Origin: Paracoccaceae bacterium
GTDB lineage: Bacteria > Pseudomonadota > Alphaproteobacteria > Rhodobacterales > Rhodobacteraceae
NCBI GenBank assembly: GCA_028285485.1
Contig: JANQPC010000030.1
Coordinates: 1-64,000, forward strand
Reading direction: 5' to 3'
DNA: 64,000 nucleotides
The notes beneath the pieces were generated by a model. The model had not been told where the DNA came from. It did no database searches and was given only the letters and a program-made list of their open reading frames with translations. Shown piece by piece: positions 60,485 through 64,000 of this stretch. How positions within the stretch are numbered: position 1 is the stretch's first letter; each line of letters starts with the position of its first letter. Both the position numbers and the translations under genes were made by a program.

Positions 60485-62583
60485 CAGACACTGCGCCAGA
60501 GCTGCCCGATACCGGCCCGCCGCGATCGCTGATCGATCGGATTTCGATTGTCTGGCTGGTGCCGTTTGCGGCGCTGGCTATAAGCCTGTGGGTGGGCTGG
60601 CAATCCTACGCCCAGCGCGGCCCGCTTATCGAGATCCTCTTTGAAGAGGCCAGGGGCATCCGGGCCGGCGAAACAGAGCTTCGCTACCGCGATGTGACGA
60701 TCGGCCTTGTTGAGGAGGTCGGGTTCTCCGACACGCTGGAAACCGTGCGGATCTCCGTGCGCCTCGATCCGGGCATCGCGGGTTACGCCGATGCCGATGC
60801 CGCCTTTTGGGTCGTGCAGCCCGAGGTTACCACTCAGGGCGTGACCGGGCTTGATACAGTGCTCTCAGGCGTGTTCATCGAAGCCTCCTGGGATAGTACG
60901 CCGGAGGGCTTGATACCGGAACACACAGGCCTTGCGCGCGCGCCTCTTTTGCGCAGCGGCCAAACCGGGCTTGCCCTTACGCTCGTGGCCGGGCCGGGGG
61001 CGCGGCTGATGGGCAACAGCCCGATCCTGCACAAGGGCGTGGAGGTCGGGCGCATCGGCTCGCCAGAGCTTGTCGCCGATGGCACCGTTGCGCGATCCGA
61101 AGCCGTGATCTTTGCCCCCTACGATCGCCTTCTCTCCTCCAACACGCGGTTCTGGGATGCCTCAGGATTCGCCTTCTCGCTCGGCGCAGGCGGGGCAGAG
61201 CTTGATTTCTCTTCCCTTGCCACGCTGATCGCAGGCGGCGTGGCCTTCGATACCGTCGTCTCCGGCGGGGGGCCGGTGGGCAGCGGCGCAGATTTCACCG
61301 TATTCGCAGATGAAGCCGCCGCCCGCGCGAGCCTTTTTGAGGATGACGGCGCGCCCGTTCTGAACCTCACCGCGATCTTTGAGGATAACTTCACGGGCCT
61401 CACCGTGGGTGCGCCGGTGCTTCTTGATGGCGTGAACGTGGGCGAGGTCGCCAACCTCAACGGGGTGGTGGACGAAGAGCGCTTTGGCGATCCCAACGTG
61501 CGGCTGACCACCTCGATGACGATCCGCAGCTCAAAGCTCGGCCTGCCCGAAGCCAGCGCGGATGCCGCGCTTGAGTTTCTTGACGAACGCGTGGCCTCGG
61601 GCCTGCGCGCGCGCCTGATCTCGGGCAGCCTTCTTACCGGCGGGCTGAAGATTGAGCTCGTCGATGTGGCCGCCGCACCGCCAGCGGCGCTTGACCGAGA
61701 GGGCGATCCGTTCCCGACGTTTCCGGTGGCGCCCGCCGAAATCTCGGATGTCTCGGCCACCGCCGAAGGCGTGATGGAGCGCATCAACAACCTTCCGATC
61801 GAGGAACTGCTCGCCGCCGCCACTGCCTTTCTCTCATCGGCCACAACGCTTGCGAGCAGTGATGAAGTTCAGGCGATCCCCGGTGATGTGCGCGGGCTTG
61901 TGGCGGATATGCGCAGCGTCACCGCGTCCAACGAAGTGCAGGCCCTGCCCGGCCAGATCGCCGCAGCGGTGGCCGACCTTCAGGCGCTGACAACCGATCT
62001 CGGCGCCATCGCCGAAAGCCTTGAAGCCGCCCGCGCGGTGGAGCGTGTGACCCTCGCGCTCGATGCCGCAACGGCGGCGGCGGAGGAGGTTGGCGGCAGC
62101 GTCGCGGGGGTGCCGGCCCTGGTGGACCGGCTTTCCGCGGTGGCAGAGGATATGGAGGCGCTCGAACTTCAAGCCCTGATCGCAGAGCTTTCGGGCACGG
62201 TTTCCGCGGCAGGCGAGCTTCTCGGCGCCGAGGGCACGCAGGCTCTGCCCGAACGGCTGGGCGCGGCACTCACGGAGCTAGGCGTGGCCCTCGCCGAATT
62301 ACGTGAGGGCGGCGCGGTTGAAAACCTCAACGCCGCTTTGGCCTCGGCCAGCGCAACCGGCAACGCCATGGAGGAGGCCGCCGCCGGCCTTCCTGCCATC
62401 ATCGCGCGGCTGGAGCGGTTGGCAACGGAGGCGACCGCCGCGCTTGCAGGCTTTGGCGAGGATGCGGAACTGAACCGTAGCGCCCGGGCGGCCTTGCGCG
62501 ACGTGCAGGATGCCGCGCGTGCAGTGGAACAACTGGCCCGCACGCTTGAACGCAGCCCCAACTCGATCATTCTCGGACGATAG
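60481..62583 (+). CDS. pqiB: PqiB-like MCE-domain protein
   Basis: This 700-residue protein has a single membrane helix near residues 25-42 (SIVWLVPFAALAISLWVGW), then three MCE domains (GIRAGETELRYRDVTIGLVE, LMGNSPILHKGVEVGRIG and FTGLTVGAPVLLDGVNVGEV) and a long helical C-terminal part of about 250 residues. In Escherichia coli PqiB is a needle-like tube for phospholipid transport across the envelope, here longer. It overlaps the previous gene and precedes pqiC by 3 bp. Confidence 0.93.
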   Translation: MTDTAPELPDTGPPRSLIDRISIVWLVPFAALAISLWVGWQSYAQRGPLIEILFEEARGIRAGETELRYRDVTIGLVEEVGFSDTLETVRISVRLDPGIAGYADADAAFWVVQPEVTTQGVTGLDTVLSGVFIEASWDSTPEGLIPEHTGLARAPLLRSGQTGLALTLVAGPGARLMGNSPILHKGVEVGRIGSPELVADGTVARSEAVIFAPYDRLLSSNTRFWDASGFAFSLGAGGAELDFSSLATLIAGGVAFDTVVSGGGPVGSGADFTVFADEAAARASLFEDDGAPVLNLTAIFEDNFTGLTVGAPVLLDGVNVGEVANLNGVVDEERFGDPNVRLTTSMTIRSSKLGLPEASADAALEFLDERVASGLRARLISGSLLTGGLKIELVDVAAAPPAALDREGDPFPTFPVAPAEISDVSATAEGVMERINNLPIEELLAAATAFLSSATTLASSDEVQAIPGDVRGLVADMRSVTASNEVQALPGQIAAAVADLQALTTDLGAIAESLEAARAVERVTLALDAATAAAEEVGGSVAGVPALVDRLSAVAEDMEALELQALIAELSGTVSAAGELLGAEGTQALPERLGAALTELGVALAELREGGAVENLNAALASASATGNAMEEAAAGLPAIIARLERLATEATAALAGFGEDAELNRSARAALRDVQDAARAVEQLARTLERSPNSIILGR

Positions 62584-62586
62584 CCC

Positions 62587-63162
62587 ATGATGCGCCTCCC
62601 CCTGCCCTGGCTCTTCTCCCTTGCCCTGCTACTGGCCGCCTGCGCCGAAACCGGCGAACCCGTGCGCTTTATCACCACGACGCCGGAGGAAACGGCGCGC
62701 ATCACCATTCCGCAGCAATCCGTTGCGCTGCGCGAGGTCTCGCTGCCCGCCTACGCCACCGAAGAAGGCATCGCGATTGCGGATGCGAGCGGGGCGGTCA
62801 CCACAGCGCCGGATCGGATCTGGGCCGATGATCCCACCCGCGCCGTCACCCTGCGGCTGACCAATGCGCTGGCCGATCTGACGGGGCGGGTCATCGCCTC
62901 GGATCCCTGGCCGTTCCGCGACGAACCGGAAGCGACAGTGGAGGTTCGGATCGAAGAATTCGTGGCCGAGGCCGCAGGCCGCTTCGTTGCCCGTGGCCGT
63001 ATCTATGTGGCGCAAGAGATCGAGGATCGCAGCGATCGCGCGTTTTCGTTCGCGCTGGCCGAACCCTTTGCGCCCGAGGCGGGCTTTCCGGCCATCGCCG
63101 CCGCACGCTCCGCCCTGCTCTCTGCGCTCGCGCGCGAGATCGCCGAGCGCGGCCTGCGCTAG
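62587..63162 (+). CDS. pqiC: PqiC-type lipoprotein (ABC transport auxiliary)
   Basis: This 191-residue lipoprotein has a signal MMRLPLPWLFSLALLLAAC with lipobox LLAAC, then a family-typical body with RITIPQQSVALREVSLPAYA and LRLTNALADLTG. PqiC anchors PqiB in the outer membrane. It is the last gene of the pqi operon, followed by a 135 bp gap before the ABC ATPase gene. Confidence 0.88.
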   Translation: MMRLPLPWLFSLALLLAACAETGEPVRFITTTPEETARITIPQQSVALREVSLPAYATEEGIAIADASGAVTTAPDRIWADDPTRAVTLRLTNALADLTGRVIASDPWPFRDEPEATVEVRIEEFVAEAAGRFVARGRIYVAQEIEDRSDRAFSFALAEPFAPEAGFPAIAAARSALLSALAREIAERGLR

Positions 63163-63297
63163 CGGCAGGGCCCATCGGGCGCCATGAAGATTGCACGAGA
63201 CGTCGCGGCACGCATTGAACGGCGGCAAAGCGTACCTTTATGGAAGGTTGACATTGCGTTGTGACAACCGGCGTTGACAGCCAGCAAGGGCGTTGCG

Positions 63298-64000
63298 GTG
63301 GCAGATTTTGCATATAAAACCAAAGGATTGACGAAAGTATACGGGGAAGGCCACTCCGCCGTTCACGCGCTGCGCGGCGTGGATCTTGAGATCCCCAAGG
63401 GCGAAATCGTCGTGCTGCTCGGCCCCTCTGGCAGCGGCAAATCCACCCTGTTGAACATTCTGGGCGGGCTCGACCGATCCACCGACGGCACAGCCCATTT
63501 CCAGGAGACCGAACTTGGCGCCTTGTCTGACAGCGAGCTTACCCGATACCGCCGCGATCACATCGGCTTTGTCTTCCAGTTCTATAACCTCATGCCCAGC
63601 CTCACGGCGCGCGAAAACGTGGAACTTGTGACCGAGATCGCGCCGGATCCGATGGAGCCCGAAGACGCGCTCGAACTCGTGGGCCTGGGCGAACGGGTGG
63701 ATCACTTTCCCGCCCAGCTTTCAGGCGGCGAGCAGCAGCGCGTGGCCATTGCCCGCGCGGTGGCCAAGCAGCCCGATGTGCTTTTCTGCGATGAGCCAAC
63801 GGGCGCGCTTGATAGCAAAACGGGGCGCGCGGTGCTTGAAGTGCTTCAAACCCTGAACGCGCGGCTCGGTACAACCGTGCTGATCGTCACCCACGCAGCC
63901 GCCACGGCGAAGATGGCTGACCGAGTGCTGAACTTCGCCGATGGCGCCATTCGCGAAGTGATCGAGAACCAAACCAAGGTCGCCGCGTCGGAGATCGCCT
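63298..64000 (+). CDS. ABC transporter ATP-binding protein, LolD/MacB type (cut by window edge)
   Basis: This partial 234-residue ATPase domain starts at GTG 63298 ([19 protein letters not shown]), after an AAGGG site. It has Walker [14 protein letters not shown]-loop [20 protein letters not shown], signature [16 protein letters not shown], Walker [13 protein letters not shown], and H-loop [16 protein letters not shown]. The FQFYNLMP and GALD motifs fit the LolD/MacB/FtsE (MacB-like exporter) class, normally paired with a FtsX-like permease, likely just outside the window. A possible -35 TTGACA lies at 63274. Confidence 0.9.
   Translation, partial: MADFAYKTKGLTKVYGEGHSAVHALRGVDLEIPKGEIVVLLGPSGSGKSTLLNILGGLDRSTDGTAHFQETELGALSDSELTRYRRDHIGFVFQFYNLMPSLTARENVELVTEIAPDPMEPEDALELVGLGERVDHFPAQLSGGEQQRVAIARAVAKQPDVLFCDEPTGALDSKTGRAVLEVLQTLNARLGTTVLIVTHAAATAKMADRVLNFADGAIREVIENQTKVAASEIA

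Overview
The window looks like a chromosomal piece of a marine-type Rhodobacterales alphaproteobacterium (Roseobacter/Paracoccaceae kind). The reasons are high GC, many GTG starts and 4-bp start/stop overlaps, a CenR-type orphan response regulator, DUF2125 and DUF3576 genes, TRAP-TAXI transport, and TauR- and LacI-type catabolic loci. I saw no insertion sequence, prophage, tRNA, rRNA or CRISPR array, and no gene-free stretch longer than about 300 bases.

Bases 1-23,400 are mostly housekeeping. They hold the 5' part of ftsK with an aminotransferase and an amidase, a ubiquinone hydroxylase, a Trm112/LON/thioredoxin/exonuclease III operon, cenR with its own terminator, ribA, an L,D-transpeptidase, a YggS protein, a porin and a DUF3576 lipoprotein. 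Next come leuS-lptE-holA, an MscS channel, a small HNH protein, an enoyl-CoA hydratase/SDR pair, a DUF2125 protein, pmbA and an inositol-phosphatase-family enzyme.

Bases 23,450-30,350 hold a TAXI binding protein, a fused TRAP permease and a UspA protein, followed by a class III aminotransferase. Convergent to these are a phytanoyl-CoA-dioxygenase-like enzyme and a tiny membrane protein. Bases 30,450-42,210 are a myo-inositol catabolic regulon: a sugar-binding protein and a LacI repressor (divergent), a minus-strand Gfo/Idh-iolE-Gfo/Idh operon, and a plus-strand iolD-iolC-iolB-aldolase-iolG-phosphate acyltransferase operon. Two near-identical LacI palindromes (31487-31500 and 35757-35772) sit in the two divergent promoter regions.

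Bases 42,207-51,266 hold a TauR-like MocR regulator divergent from a compact four-gene operon: taurine:pyruvate-aminotransferase-like, two dimethylglycine/sarcosine-dehydrogenase-like flavoproteins with GcvT domains, and an isopropylmalate/tartrate-type dehydrogenase. TauR-like CTGGCCCTAA repeats lie between them. No xsc or tauABC is present, so this looks like a pathway for an N-methylated amine rather than plain taurine, and I know of no description of this gene set.

Bases 51,282-58,950 (minus strand) are the strongest special system: a candidate dissimilatory iodate reductase operon. The transcribed order is two di-heme cytochrome c peroxidases (idrP2, idrP1), a Tat-exported Rieske subunit (idrB), an arsenite-oxidase-family molybdoenzyme (idrA) and a cytoplasmic HEAT-repeat protein. 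An FNR-type box (TTGACCGAGATCAA, 59094-59107) lies upstream. The window ends with a pqiA (split in two)-pqiB-pqiC lipid-transport operon and the 5' part of a LolD/MacB-type ABC ATPase.
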